Shown: positions 24,121 through 37,113 of the stretch, in pieces
Numbering within the stretch: position 1 is the stretch's first letter
How the letters are laid out: every line of letters starts with the position of its first letter
Source: Atrichornis clamosus
Lineage: Eukaryota > Chordata > Aves > Passeriformes > Menuridae
Direction of reading: 5' to 3'
NCBI GenBank assembly: GCA_013400975.1
Contig: WBMZ01006339.1
Span: forward strand, 129,015 to 193,014
Length of the DNA: 64,000 nt
Notes under the pieces: generated by a model
Database searches by the model: none
The model's input: the letters and a program-made list of their open reading frames with translations, nothing else
Told to the model about the DNA's origin: nothing
Made by a program: the position numbers and the translations under genes

Positions 24121-26618
24121 TGTCTGCCCCTCCTCGCCCTCCTCAGGAAACCCCAAGCTCTCAAGCCATTGCAATATCTCTTAGAGTGACATGGTTTCCC
24201 TTAGATCTTTCCAATTACCTAAATTTAAAAAGAAGGGACTGAGGAAGACACAGCACCCAATTTTCTGATTCTGCTGTTTCCTATGCTCTCAAATTCTGAA
24301 TGCTTGCCTCTGCCTTGGAAGCACTGTGGGTTGTCTGAGTCTTAAAAAGGCAGCAAAACCGATGTCTCTAGTTGATGTTTAATCAACTTCCAAAATTTGG
24401 CTTGAGACATGGATGTTGAAAATGAATGAATATCAATAAAAAATATTCTGGTCATTTTGGAAAAAGGGCAAGGCAGAAAAAGTCAAAGGCATCCTGAAGC
24501 TTTAATAAGCATAATGGTGATCTGTCTAATCAAGGCGAAAGATCTGAAGATTCTGAAATGCTTAAAACAGCGTTTATGTATAAACAGTGTTTATGTATGG
24601 AGGAGATGTTTTTATTTAATTATTGTAGCTACTGTAACTTCTAAAGCCAATATAAAGATATTTGTGATAAACTCCTTACAATTTGAAAAGGAAATAAATA
24701 GCAAAGGTAGGGTACACAAAAATGTGCTGCAGAAGGGTGAATGTGTATTTAGGCACTTCTTGTTGTAGTACCTAAATATAAATTTTACTCATTTTCATGT
24801 GAGTGTGATAAGGCACAGATGAAAGGAGTTATATTTAGAGAACAGAACAAGAGTCTGTGATGAGGTTTTAAGAACTTGCCCTCCTGTTGTCTCCAGTTGA
24901 ATGGTTTTGTTCCTCAGGTAACACTCAACTATTACCTGTTGCAATGTGCAGAACAGTGAGGTTGCATGGCAAGCTGCTTGAAGAATACTTAAGTGTTCTA
25001 CTCTGCTTTGTAATAGGTTTTAATTAAATATTGTTTAGCTGGGGGGAAGAAAGAGAAAAGCAATTAAACATACTTAAGTATTCCAGTTTCAGTTGTAAGT
25101 CTTACTTTTCACTGTTGCTTCTAGATCCTATTGAGGATGAATATTTGTTCTTTAAGTTTGGGGACTAGAGAAAGGGGTCACATGTGCCTGCTGAGTGACT
25201 TCATCCAGAACTATTAAGTTTTCAGGGAATAAAACAAATGTTTTATTACCCCTGTCTCAGTTGTAGGCAAAATATTAAAGTTTAATTATAATCTCTACAG
25301 AAAAGAGACTGAGGGGTTTTTTTTTTCTTTCTCATGTTCTACCTCCTTTCCTGTCTCAATCTGGGTACTGTCAGAGCAGCACCCTGACGGGTTCTTCTCA
25401 CGGAGCTGGATGCTGTGCTAACTTCAGACACACTTGCACAGAGGGGATCTTGGAGCAGGGAAGTTTGACAAAGTTGCTGTAATGTCTGGGTGTTGAGGAG
25501 ACATTTTTCCACAGAGCCTGCAGAAGCCAAGCTGGGAGAAGAAAAGTGTTCTGTGAACAGCAATTCTGAACGTGTTTGGTCATGAGAGACTGTATGATGG
25601 CAAGCATGTGGTGGGAATCTGTACTTTCTACACTACTGCAGTAAATATGTGGTGATAAAGCTTGAAAATGTTATCGTGGGAGAAGTGGGTTAAAGTAGTA
25701 CCTGTAGAAGAGATGCAGGGTGCTCATCAGCTTGGTCAGATTTCTGCATTATCCAGAAATAGATGCTGCTGTTTAAAACCTTTCATAACTATACATGTAT
25801 GCAAAGAAGTGATGTTTGTTCTTAATGCCAGGCTTGTTTTAGTCTGAAGAAGACAAATGCATCAAATACATGTAATAAAAGAGAAGAAAGAGGAAAGTTT
25901 AAGTGGTTTTGAATTCAAATTGCTACCACTCAAGGTAGCAAGGTTTGTAGTACTTGAGGGATGACTAGAAGATTACTCATATGTAAAATGGACTGACAGA
26001 CTTGGAGGAAGGGAAAGGAGAAGCACATGCACTTCTTCCTTTAATTCAAAAATAAACATTTTATAGCTGCTCAATTTGAGTTTGGTTACAATGATTGAAA
26101 AAAAAAATCTATTAAAACCTTTTTATACGTTGTAGGTTGATGGTCTAGAAATGTGATATAACCTGGGACCTTTATTTAAAATCTAGAGCTTGTGTAGAAA
26201 GGAGCCTGTGTCCACAAAATTTTTATTGTAAAGTGTGTTCTAGTACAAGTGTTCATGAACTAGCATATTGCCCCTTACTGAAGAGTCAGCAGGAGTGATT
26301 CTTTTCACATTGCTCAAAAAGCTAAATGCTGTCTACTTTGTTCACCCTTGAGAACAATTACTTTAGGAAAAATTAGTCACCTTTTTAATGTGGACCATTT
26401 GGATAACTTAGTAAAGTTGCTCTGTCAGCTGTCCTGGTAAAATAAGGAGACAGCAGACTGGACAGGGAAAGTCTGTAAACTAGTTTTGCCGTGATGGATG
26501 TCATCTCAGAAACGGGATACTATTGCATAAAAGGACAAAAATCACTTACCTGACCTTCAGAAGTGTCTGAGGCAGAGCTACTGACTGAATGCAGAGTTTA
26601 AGAATTTCAGTAACTTAC

Positions 26619-26686
26619 CTGTAACAGTGTCCTGTCACGTAATCACAAGCCACTTTGACCAAGTTAATGCTATCACTGGGCTGCCT
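26619..26686 (-). other. Candidate 68-bp minus-strand exon
   Basis: Read on the minus strand, GTGTTTTTAACTCACAG precedes the segment, which ends in TTACAG and is followed by GTAAGTTAC, a consensus donor. The segment is open in one frame (beginning RQPSDSINLVKVACDYV), and that frame stays open well upstream, to about 26821. A second consensus donor on the same strand (GTCAG|GTAAGT, exon end at 26550) lies 69 bases further along. No homology is recognised. The orientation opposes the plus-strand bias, so if real this would belong to an antisense transcript. Confidence 0.22.
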
Positions 26687-26699
26687 CTGTGAGTTAAAA

Positions 26700-28320
26700 A
26701 CACCATAATTGTCAGCTGTGGGCTTCTTGCCCAAGAAACTCTCTCTTCTCCCTCTGCAGTGGCTGCAGGCCCATGATGCTTCCCTTAAGTAGGTGAGCTT
26801 TGGAATCGAGTCAGGTTCCAAAGACTTTTTAGAGGTTTTTAATCACAGTTTAATCTTAGCCTGGTCAGCCCTTTCAGTGGTCTGGGTTGCTGTGTAGCAG
26901 GATGAGAGTGTCAGCAGGAGGAAAGGAGATGGTGATGAGTGCATGGTGAAGGCAGAACAACCTGCTGTCAGACACCTCTGAATCTACTTAGGCACCTTAT
27001 CAACCTTTACCTGCAATTTATGGGAGCTAATAAACTCGTTTGGGGCTGAGACCTATGAAAGTCCTCGAAGACCTAGCATTTCTGATAAGTACTTCTTAAA
27101 CACAGAGAGACTGTTATCCACTTGAAAGTAATAAGAATAGATTTGAACTACAAAGTTTGGTTTAATGGAGTTAAATTTGTATTTACTACTTAAAAAAACT
27201 AGGTAGATCACTTGTAATTCTTAAACATACATGCAAGCTTAATAAGTGCATTTGTCATTAGTTTCTGAGGTTGTCAGTATATCTGGACTGGCTGTTTGAA
27301 CGTTTTGCTGTTGACTATAGTTCTTTTGGAGACTTTGCCAATGGCCTGTTTGATTGCTGGGCGACTAAGCATGCATCCAGTCTTTGCTTTTTTGCTCCTT
27401 GAATGTATTTCTTAAATTGGAAGCCAGTGAAAAATGATCTACCTGTAAGTAAACATTCTGCTACTGGGGAAGTAGGTGAGAAAAGGCATGTTAGCCTTAA
27501 GGAATCTTACTTTAGCAGGAGGTAATGGTGGCTGGTGCTTCAAGCCAAGATGAATTACTTGTGCAGCTTGTAATTTATTGAACCCTGTGGTCTTCCGGTA
27601 TGATCCAAATTGGAGTTACATCATGAATGTATTTGACACCTATTTTTCTTTGGAAGCAGTAGCTCACCTTAATGTTTCCAGCAATGGGGTTTTCTTCTGA
27701 GTTACAAATCCCTGTTGTGTGAGCAGTTAGAGACTAAAGTAAATATTGGGCTCACTTGCACATTTATAACAATATCGACATTTAACTCAGAAAGCTGTAA
27801 AGTTCTTTAGTAGGAGAAGCTCATTATACAACTGAATTCTAATTCTCATCTTCCCAGACCATGCAGCAGAAGCTGGCACTGCTATTTCATGTGAGACAAT
27901 TATATCATGTTACATGGTACAGTGAGTGAAATTTTCTGCTAAAATAATCAAATGAAAGTTTGCTGTCCAGGTATAGAATCTGCTTATTTTCTTCTGATAA
28001 AAGCCATCATTAGTTCATTAAATGTATTCTTGAATGTAACATAAACTAAAATTAACTAATTTTCCTTTGAAGGCAGTAAAGCTGACAGTATTCCATTTTT
28101 AAAGGCCTTTTGGAAGGCTGTAGAAATAAAATGCATATTTTTAAATTTTCCTATTCTGTTAGTTAAATGTGCTCTGTAGATAATGTGCTGTGCCATGTGG
28201 TATATAGAATTTATCACTGGATGGTGTCAAGATATGGTCTCTGTTGCTGGAATACACAAAACCATGTAGGAATCCCAGATCAGGTTTTTATGACAGTAAA
28301 CCACAGGAGATCTGACTCTC
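26700..28320. other. Unique non-coding DNA, no gene seen
   Basis: T/G-rich plus strand, no recognised repeat family, only short frames. Confidence 0.55.
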
Positions 28321-28324
28321 CACT

Positions 28325-28410
28325 CTTTCATGGGTCACTCCAGTGCTTAGTTGCTCTTCAGATTTTTATATTTTTTCCAAAAAATCAATCTCTTCTTTCT
28401 CGCCTGTAAA
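28325..28410 (-). mobile_element. Possible ancient CR1 fragment
   Basis: The plus strand has 'actccagtgcttagttgctcttcag' followed by an AT-rich stretch and 'tttccaaaaaatcaatctc'. This parallels the CR1 phrase 'ttccagtgcttaatcaccctcag' and the segment after it. The fragment is short and very diverged, so chance resemblance cannot be excluded. Confidence 0.3.
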
Positions 28411-29114
28411 AGTGTTTTCCAGGTGTCTGAATAGGAGGGTGTTCTAAAATTGATTTCCAGGCACTATTGAATGCAAGATTTATGCTTTTTTTTTTTTTTT
28501 TTAATATCTGTGACGACACAGCTGCAGTTCTTGCTTGCTGAGATTTGTGATTCTGTAGTGAAACTTCTGGTGCTCAGAATCCATTCTTGATCCCAATGAG
28601 ACGATTGCCAGCAAAAGCATGCTATCTGTCTTGAAAATATCTATCCCAAGATGATTAACAGTAGTTCTGGGACAATTAACAGGAGAAGAAAATTAAGTTA
28701 ATGATTTAAAATTAGGAGGTTTTTTTCTTTATTAAAAGAGATACTAGTAAAGTAAAGTGAAAAATCATTTGTGAGCTCAGGAGAATGAAAAGAAAATGTA
28801 GGTGAAGGGGCTAAGATGAGATGCTGCTTTTTTTCCAAGACAGTTTGGAAGTAGGTGTGATATCAGAGGGAGCATGACCTTGGTGAAATCTTAAAAACCT
28901 AGCATTTCAATGAAATACTTGAATTATATGCATTTTAATAAAATACTTGCAAATTTGCAGCATCACAGTTCAATATGTCATTGTAAAATAACTTTGTAAA
29001 ATGCTTTTGCTTAGAGATACAGCTGAGCCAGTTGCTTTTTGCATGTTCTGAAAAACAAAAAACAAACTCTTGAAAATAAACCGTAGGAATCAAATGTTTT
29101 TGGTATGACCTCTT
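28411..29114. other. Unique non-coding DNA, no gene seen
   Basis: T-rich sequence with a 17-base T run at 28486-28502 and no recognised element. Confidence 0.55.
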
Positions 29115-29117
29115 AAT

Positions 29118-29408
29118 GGAGAGACTATTTTCAAGAGCATGTAGTGACAGGAGAAGGAGGAATGAATTCAAACAGAGAGAGCAGGGTTAGATGGAATATT
29201 AGGAAGAACTTCACTGTGAGGTTGATGAGGCCCTGGCACAGGTTGCCCAGAGAAGCTGTGGATAACTCCATCCCTGGGAGTGCTCAAGACCAGGATGGCT
29301 GTGGCTCTGAAGAGCCTGGTCTAGTGGAAGGTCTCCGTCTCCAGGGCAGGGGAGTTGGAACTTGATGTTCTTTAAGGTCCCCTCCAGCCCAAACCTTTCT
29401 GTCATTAA
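29118..29408 (+). mobile_element. CR1 LINE, 3' end
   Basis: A clear CR1 3' region in the plus orientation. In order it shows 'ttttcaagagcatgtagtgacagg', 'atattaggaagaacttcactgtgagg', 'ggcacaggttgcccagagaag', 'tgtggataactccatccctggg', 'gtgctcaagaccaggatgg' and the terminal 'ctttaaggtcccctccagccc' followed by 'aaacctttctgtca'. It is 5'-truncated, as most CR1 copies are, and lacks reverse transcriptase sequence. The open frames here are non-functional. It inserted downstream of T-biased intron-like sequence. Confidence 0.93.
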
Positions 29409-31996
29409 TTATTTTAAAGGGTTTTCTCTATGCAGAAAGTGAACTCTAGGGCAAAATCCTCACGTAACCTCTTGAATGTAAGGATTTAGACCTCTCTTCA
29501 AGTCCAAGCAGTGAAAACTACACAGAAAAGCTGACTTGTGAGAAATGTTTCTTATTCCATTAAGCATCCTGTGGCCATTTACAAAGAAAGTGCTTAAAGG
29601 GTTTTCCAAAAATCCACTTCCCATTAATCTTGCCAGAAACTCTGGTGCTGTATTACTCAGGGAGTTTAAACTGGGCCAGTATCGTGGTGCATACAAATTC
29701 AAAATAAAGGCCACCCAGAGGAGATGAGTGAATTAAAGTAACGACATGAAGTCGGGGGTTATTTTCAGGAAACTAGCTGGTTACATGACCAGCTAAGATA
29801 GTAATAGAAAAAAGGAATGCAGATGTGTCTCTTTTAGTCAGTCTGTTTGCCAACATGTCTGCAAATGTCTGCAACCATGCAAGTGTGTTTGTTTCTCTTC
29901 CACCAGACATTTATATATTTTTGATACCATATTCTAAGCTATGATGTCTAATTTAAGAACATCTTTGTTAGGCCAGAGCAGAAATGTCTCTAGCCTTGGT
30001 GTTTTGTTTCCTATGGGATATTCAGCATCAGTACCCAGGAAAAAGAATAAAAGGATAAACACATAGTGAAGCTTCTGAGAATATGGTTCCAGGGTCAAAT
30101 TATCTATCATTCAGGGAAGGATGGATGGCTTGAACCATGAAGGATGTCATTTTAAGTGCCTCTATTGGCTTTTAAATCCATGAGAGTTTCCAGACCATTT
30201 CTTGATACCACTTGAACATTCTGGAACCATGTAAACCTTGGCTGCAAGGTTTAAAGGTTTTTTGAAATATGTATTTCCTTTTGTTTTGTCTTCATGGAAA
30301 TTTAAGATCTGCAATAATAAATCAAAACCAAAAGCTACTGTGTATCACATGAAAAAGGCATGATATAAAAAGAACGTAGTAGATTGTATCTACCACACAC
30401 AATTTTTAAAAAAAGTTTTATAATAATAGTCTTTAGGTAGTACAGTAATAATGAAGATAAGCTCATGGATCTCTAGGCAATCTCTGCTGTCATCTGCAGG
30501 TTTTAAAATTGAAATAAAGATTAGCATGAGATAGGAGAGACCCAATGTAAAATACTGCAAATATTAGTATTCAAGTTTTTGAAGGGGTCAGCTGGTATTA
30601 AAGGTTGTTCTTTCTTTTCCCTAGAAGGAAGTTTCTGGAAGGTGCAAGTAGAGCAAAACTGCAATGATGATATGAAGAATAATGTACTTGAGGAACTGAG
30701 ACGAGAGAGTTCTTTTAGTGCCATAAAACTTGTTTGTGCTACTTTGAGCCTGTCCCCCTTGTGAGGATGTCCTTGCAACCTCTCCTTTGCAGCCCCCTTT
30801 TATGGAGGAAGAAGTATGGATGCTTTCCCCTGTATTAACTATAGATTGATACAGACTTAGGAGTGGAGGTCTCTGGGTGACCTTCTCAGTTTGAGCAGTC
30901 AGATTTACAAGTTGAAAACTTTATGGAGTAGTGGATTAAAAAAAGTCTACAAAAGTCTTTCTGAGGCGGGGAAGAAGAGAGAGAACATTCTGGTTTTAAA
31001 AGGTGGAAATTGTTCAGTAAATTTAGTGCAAGGGTATATACCAAAAGCTTATTTTTTGAAGTTTATTTAGACACTGATTTTTAAGAGCATCTCATGGAGG
31101 AAAAATTATTAGAATGGGTATTCTGTTGTAGCTCCCTTGAGTGCACTAAAAATCCTTCAGGTATTACAGGAAAGCAATATAGAAAATATGCTTTTAAAAT
31201 AGAAAATATCTAGTATTTATAAGAGTTACTGTGCAGGTTAAAGTACCCTTGGCATTCCTGGTGGGATTTTTAGATATTGGGATATATATTTATAATTCGG
31301 CATTGACTTAACAGTGAAACAGAGGGAAGGAGAAAAAGTCCAGTTGCCATTAGCAGGCCCTGCTTTTGCTAAATCAGTAAAATAGAGCTGTTTGCTTTAT
31401 TAGGTGCAAAGCTCGTTAATGTTGGGAGACCATGAAGTATTCTGAAAATTTAATTTAAGCCTCAGATATTATGCAAAACATGCTCCTATAAATATGCTTC
31501 CTTATTTTAGGGCTACAGTGGATTTTGTACAAGAACTTTGCAGTACAGTGTAGGAATTTATTGGTATAAAGAATACTGTAATACCATACAGGATATTTAA
31601 GCAATCTGACCTTTACTAATGAAAATATACTTAGTAATTTAGAAAAATTTAAATTAAAAACTTTAGGGAACTGTCATTTGAAGGTTTTCTGTTACTGTAT
31701 TTTTGGTTGGTCATTTGGAAATCCTGACCTATTGTTGCTCAGAAATTGTGACAACCATCATCAGTCTTGGCATTAATTCTTTGTTTGTGTATATTCCATT
31801 GCCTCGGTTCTTTGATTAGTCTTCAGAGTCTTTGGATTTTTTTTTTTTTTGGTACTGTTTGTATCATATTGCCAGAAGGTCTGAAAAACTAATTGCTAGG
31901 TTAGCAAATGAGTGATGCAGCACAGTGTAAAAGGAGGCAGGGGAGAAGAACTGCTATCTTGTTTGAAGCACTCCTGTTGCTAAAGGAGGACAATTT
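29409..31996. other. Unique non-coding DNA, no gene seen
   Basis: AT-rich sequence with short frames on both strands. No family-level repeat, no convincing exon. A T run of 14 occurs at 31837-31850. Confidence 0.55.
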
Positions 31997-32060
31997 ATTG
32001 TTTTGCTTTGGTTTTGTTTTTTGGTTTGGTTTTTTTTTTGTGTATGTGTGTGTTCAGTGT
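31997..32060 (+). repeat. G/T-rich low-complexity tract
   Basis: An irregular TTTTG, GGTTT and TGTG mix almost without A or C. It resembles the purer tract at 50.0 kb. Confidence 0.8.
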
Positions 32061-33027
32061 TTTTGGTTTGTGGTCATGGTGTGAATTTTGGTTATCTAGG
32101 TATGTTTCACTTTCCTTCTCAGAAAGGAAAATGCTCTAAACGTCTTGTGTTCACTGTTTTGGAAAGGCATGTTTAAGTGAGGAAATGTACTTTATTTTTC
32201 TTGAGTTCTGTTGTGAATGTGTTGCCTGAACTTGGGCTCTTGGGTTAAGGGTCTGCTGAGAAAATGCAGTAGACTTGTTCAAAGAATGATTAGATTAACT
32301 TTTGGAGAAAGCTATATGAAGTTAGATTGAATATAAATACTCAAAGTACCTTGTAAGGGAAGTTGCAAGTATTTCTTAATTTCTAGTTTGAAACCCTTTA
32401 CATATGTGTGTGTGTATATATATACACACACACATAAAATGCAGTGTTATTTTTGTGGTGGTCTTGAAAATGTTCAGTACATAGTCCTGAATGAAATAAT
32501 GACCCGATCCCTAATTTATGTCAATCAGCTGGAATCCAATATTTTAATCTGAACGTCTCAGTTTTATCAGACCTTTGTTACCTTCAAATGTCTTTGCTCC
32601 CCTCTGCAAAAATCAACAAAACTAATCAGGGAGAATCTGCAGTGTATGTGGGTTTGATTGGTAAGAAGAAACTTGATGTGAAGGCTAAAGTAATGTTGAT
32701 AGTAGGAAGAAAAAATGGCTATTTTTTTTCTTTTTAATAGTAAAATGTCATTACCTGTTTATAAAAGAGGAGCTGGGGGGAAACCCACTGTGTTTACTCT
32801 TTGTGTAAAGCATCTGCCATCAGTTATGTGTTTCCCTTTTAGAATGTTTGGACAATGAATGTGCTGGTAATAACTCATTTAAAAATTAATAGAAATGCAA
32901 ATCTTTTCAAGTGTTGTGTCACACATTCAACTCCCTGAACTAATATGTTCAATTGGATCTTATTTTGAAGAGTGCCATAGCAACAGCCTTCTTTTAAGAG
33001 ATGCCTAGTGAGGATGTATAAAAGATG
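32061..33027. other. Unique non-coding DNA with a dinucleotide palindrome
   Basis: T/G-rich sequence. The only structured element is the palindromic dinucleotide repeat at 32403-32436. A partial X-box-like site (TGCCATAGCAAC) lies at 32973-32984. Confidence 0.55.
32403..32436. repeat. 34-bp perfect palindrome of TG/TA/CA repeats
   Basis: A (TG)n block, a central (TA)n block and a (CA)n block form a perfectly self-complementary 34-base sequence (17-base arms, no spacer). Such arrays can extrude as cruciforms and are prone to length change. No gene context. Confidence 0.9.
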
Positions 33028-33215
33028 TTTCTTGTGTTCTCTCTTCACTTTTGTCTTCCAGTCCCTCCCTTTTTCTTGTCTCACTTTCTTGGTTCTGTTC
33101 TCAGTTTTTTCGGTTTTTTTCCTATCTCTTCTCCTTATATATTCTCTGCCTGATTCCTTCTTTCCCAGTCTGCTTAATTTTTTTCCAATTTATTCTATAT
33201 TTGTTTCTCTTTATA
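33028..33215 (+). repeat. Pyrimidine-rich tract
   Basis: About 190 bases are strongly enriched in C and T on the plus strand, with several CAG and TAG triplets that resemble 3' splice sites. Overlapping hydrophobic frames here are a by-product of the TTC and TCT composition. No flanking element is recognised. Confidence 0.65.
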
Positions 33216-36200
33216 TATGGTTGGATGAACAGAGCTCAGGGAGGCTGGACAGTAGTAGGAATTCTGAATGCACCTTTCCTGGTACATTTGAGTGAAGGCT
33301 GATAGGAGGAGAAGGAGGTGAAAGACTGCCTTGTCCTGTGTTTCCTGTACTTTACCTTGCTGGTTTGTTCAGGTTGTTCTTGATTTATGTGTGCACAGTG
33401 CTGTATTGCTGTATTTATGTGCAATAAAACTGAGATAAGTTTGTCTCTTACTGAGAGGACAGGAAGGGCATATGAAGAGAAGTGGCTAAGGAGAAGCCTT
33501 ACTAAATATGATCAAAACCTTGGGGGCCTAAAGACCTGCATGGATGAGCAATGATGATATGATAAGTGGAGTTGAACTGTAACTCGAGGAGAAGACATAA
33601 AGGTGTTTGGAATATCATGGTGTTTCCTAGGATACAAGGTGATGTTCAGCTGCACAGTGACAATGACCTATTGGGCACTCTTTGTTCATTCTTGCATTGT
33701 AACCCTGCCTTTTTATTGTATTCCCTTTCTTTTCAGCACTGCTGCAGGTTAAACACAAATAAGGTTTTGCAGGGAATTTAACTGAAGGCCAGCTGCGTGC
33801 ACTATCTGCCTAGTGAATTCAGCCTTTTGAATTTTCTTCCTAATTTGAGGTTTGGTTTGCCTGTGCTCATCCTGCTTTCATACACATCCTAAAGGACACT
33901 GATTCTCAGTTGTTCTCCTGGCATTTGATGGCTTCATGTTTTGATGGAAATTTGTTTCATATTTCACTATTGCAGTTAATTGTTAATCTTCAGGTAGTTG
34001 AAGACAAAACTGCTTTAACTTCACGTGAGACAGCCTTTCTGTGTGATAAAGAATGGTAGAGAAGTATGAAGGTGTGTGAACCCCCGTGCTTGACTCGTGC
34101 CAGGTGAGCACTGTGCTGAACTGAGATTCTGCAGCTCATTTTGTGGCATTTTTATACAGTTTAAAACGATGTTGTAATGTGTTATGCAGCTAATGCTACT
34201 GCAGTTTCCATTTCAACACAGTTGTTCATGTTCACAGCCGTCAGGCCACTGCTGCTCCTCGTTTACATATATTACGCTCTCCAGTTAGAGGGAAATAAAT
34301 TACACTGTTCTTAAAAATAGGTAATTGCTTCTTCTTCCTAACTGATTTTTTAGAAATTACAATGCAGATTTGATTGAAGAAAGCAGGTGGTTTCTGGAGA
34401 TACACATTTCTATGAAGTGGAACCATGTAGCATATGAATATCACTTGATATGTGTTTGGAAAATAAATATTTGCAGCTATTAAATAGTGTTTAAGTCTTA
34501 CAGAATATGCTGGTGGATTCTTTTTGTTATGAATCCTATATGGAAAACTTTGTTCAGTGGCTATTCAGGAAAAATTGGTGTGAGTAATGGATACAGGGGA
34601 GACATCAGGTTAAATGGAAAACCAGAAATGGTTGTCTAAGGTCAATTGAGTATTCAGTGGGGTTTTTTTAAGCGGCACTGAAAATGTTATTAGATTTTTT
34701 TCACATAGCTTTCAGAAACTACATGAGCAGTCTGAAAAACATCAGTCTTTTGGTTTAGTTTTATTTGCAAAAACATTTTGAAATAACTGAAATGAACTTG
34801 CAAAATGTTTTATCATCAAATATGTTTCTGCTTTTAAAAAGATTTTGGATAACAATTCTGAACTTTTTATGTAATATTGCAAAGACAAATACATCTGTTG
34901 CATTCCACATGATTATTAAACTGCAGGGATTTTTTTTCAGTTGGATGCTGAATTTTGTCTTTGGTTTAGCAGTAAAATGTTTTGTAAATAAATAAAAATG
35001 CTGGAGGGTGAATTCTTTCTTCATACATGCAGGTTTGCCAGGAACATTTATTACTGGAAGTTACAGGAAGGGGAAGAGAGTTTGCCTTAGTTTTTTAACT
35101 GAATGTTTAGAAATCAGTCTGCCTTTCCAGTATTCTTCCAGTGCTGTGGTTGGAGGATATCCTAAAATACAGTAACTCTTGTAGTATAACTGAAGTATAT
35201 GTTACTTTTAGCAGCTCTGAGAAGGTCATCATTTCCAGTAGGTACCTTAATATACACTACCTTATCTAAGATGCAAGGGTAAGAAGTAGAAAAAAAAATT
35301 ATGATAATGAACAGGAAATTAACAATATTGTCTCCAGAGTCTTCATTTACCTAATATGTAATACCACTCTTTCCAGAGTCCTGTTATGTTCCATTTAAAA
35401 TTCCTTGTTTCCATCCACTGTTTTTACCTAGAGCTAGCATGTAAGAGTCGGAAACAATCTTTTGCAGTAATAGAGCAAAAGGAAGAAAAATATATTTCTG
35501 GTGTATTTGTTTATGTGTGTTTGTGGTGGAAGGAGTTCAAGTCTACTTCTGTTTTTATTCAGAAAAATGTTTGATTAAAGCAAGCCATGGCAGAGGAGCA
35601 TGGAAGAACTGATGGTCTGATTCCTCTGGAGTTCATCTCCCTGATACTCTGTCACTCAAGCTCACAAGGAGCTCTTGGAAATTCTTCCTTCCAATGCTCC
35701 CTACCATATAAACTTGGCTGAAGTGATTGCTTCACTTCCCCTTGATCTCCTGCTGCTGCCCTCACTTCTTTTACTATCTAGGAATTGTTATCAGACTTGG
35801 GAAATTAAGTGGTCTGATATGAGCTTGTGGCTGGTGCATAGTATTTGTCAGCCTTCTCACACAGAATAGATAAAATATGGTACTGTAATACTGTTGAGGA
35901 AATTGGATGAGTTTTTTTACAGAAATGTGTCTCAAAAGTAATTTCAGTCAACTTCTTTATGATGTTTTATACCATGTAATCCAGCAAAACAGAATTTTGT
36001 GCAGGATGAAGGGGTGGGCTATTAGAGAAACACCCTTGCCAGCAGTACTTTAAATGGGTTGTGCACTCTAGTCCAAGAACAAGAGCCTTTTATCAGTAGA
36101 AAAGTTGAGTGAAGTTGCATATTTAGAGATATTAAGGTGTAAAATAATTAAGAATTATTATTTTTTCTGAGTGCAAGTACACAGTTCTGTGAAACAGTGT

Positions 36201-37110
36201 TCAGTAGCTGGGGATTCTGATACTCCTGGAATGAAGGGTTTTATATTTTGCTGATCTTAATGTCTTGCAGAATAAGCATTTGTCTCAAGCGTAATCCAAA
36301 ACATAATTATGTATTTGTATCTACAACCTAACATCTTTTGCCTACTGCCCATTTTCTTATAGCTGATAAGGTAATCTAAAGGTATAAAGACTTTCAGGGT
36401 GAACACAGAATAAAACTGACTTGATGAAATAGCAGCTTTTCCTAGACTTTCATGCCTTCTTTCCTTCTAAGTGCATATCAACAGTACCCAAAACCCCGTA
36501 ACCTGAGGTTCAGACTGTGTTTGACACAATGCAAGGAAATTGAGGATGTCTGCACTTATAATCCCACCTTATCCTTAGCTCCTAGGTAGCACTCCTTGTA
36601 ATTTTTAGTGTATTCATAAATGATATTTTGCATTTAACTTGCTTTGTTTTGTCCATGTTTTTGTAAGGTTTAATTTACTTCAGTGCTAGGATTTGATTGG
36701 GTAAGGGTTGGTAGTGTTTTTTTAATTCTTTCTGGAGAATATATGTATTTAACTTCTACAGCAATAGAGAAGAGGGTGTTAAATAACAGATTTTTAAGAG
36801 ATTCATGTTACCCTCATTATAATGAGTGTTCTATTTGCTTGCCATGATTAATTACTACACTTTAGAGAGAGATATATATATATATGTATTTTTTTATATG
36901 TACTAACTTGGCTGATTGAAGAGTTTGCATGCAGATAGTGCACTCAAAAATCCCTGTCCAAGTAGATTATCATGTAAAGTTAACTTCTAAATTAATTCAA
37001 GCAATATGGTGATTTATTGCCAGGAAGAAATTTCTCTGAGTGTCCTGTCTATTACACTTAGGTAAAAAACAGGGTGGGGGGAAAAAGCCAGGAGAGAGAA
37101 AATAGGTAAT
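33216..37110. other. Unique non-coding DNA, no gene seen
   Basis: T-biased sequence with no recognised repeat family. A very strong acceptor-like tract ends at a CAG near 33738, but the only donors after it are poor. A short (AG)n(AT)n repeat lies at 36864-36885. Confidence 0.55.
36864..36885 (+). repeat. (AG)n(AT)n microsatellite
   Basis: Four AG units run directly into about seven AT units. Confidence 0.8.
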
Positions 37111-37113
37111 TCA

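Larger units (their letters stand above)
21148..26545. other. Unique non-coding DNA, no gene seen
   Basis: T/G-biased sequence. It contains the longest homopolymer in the window (22 T, 23643-23664) and an A/C-rich tract at 24057-24120. Short frames around 21.4-21.7 kb and 25.3-25.6 kb overlap on several strands and show no family resemblance. Confidence 0.55.
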
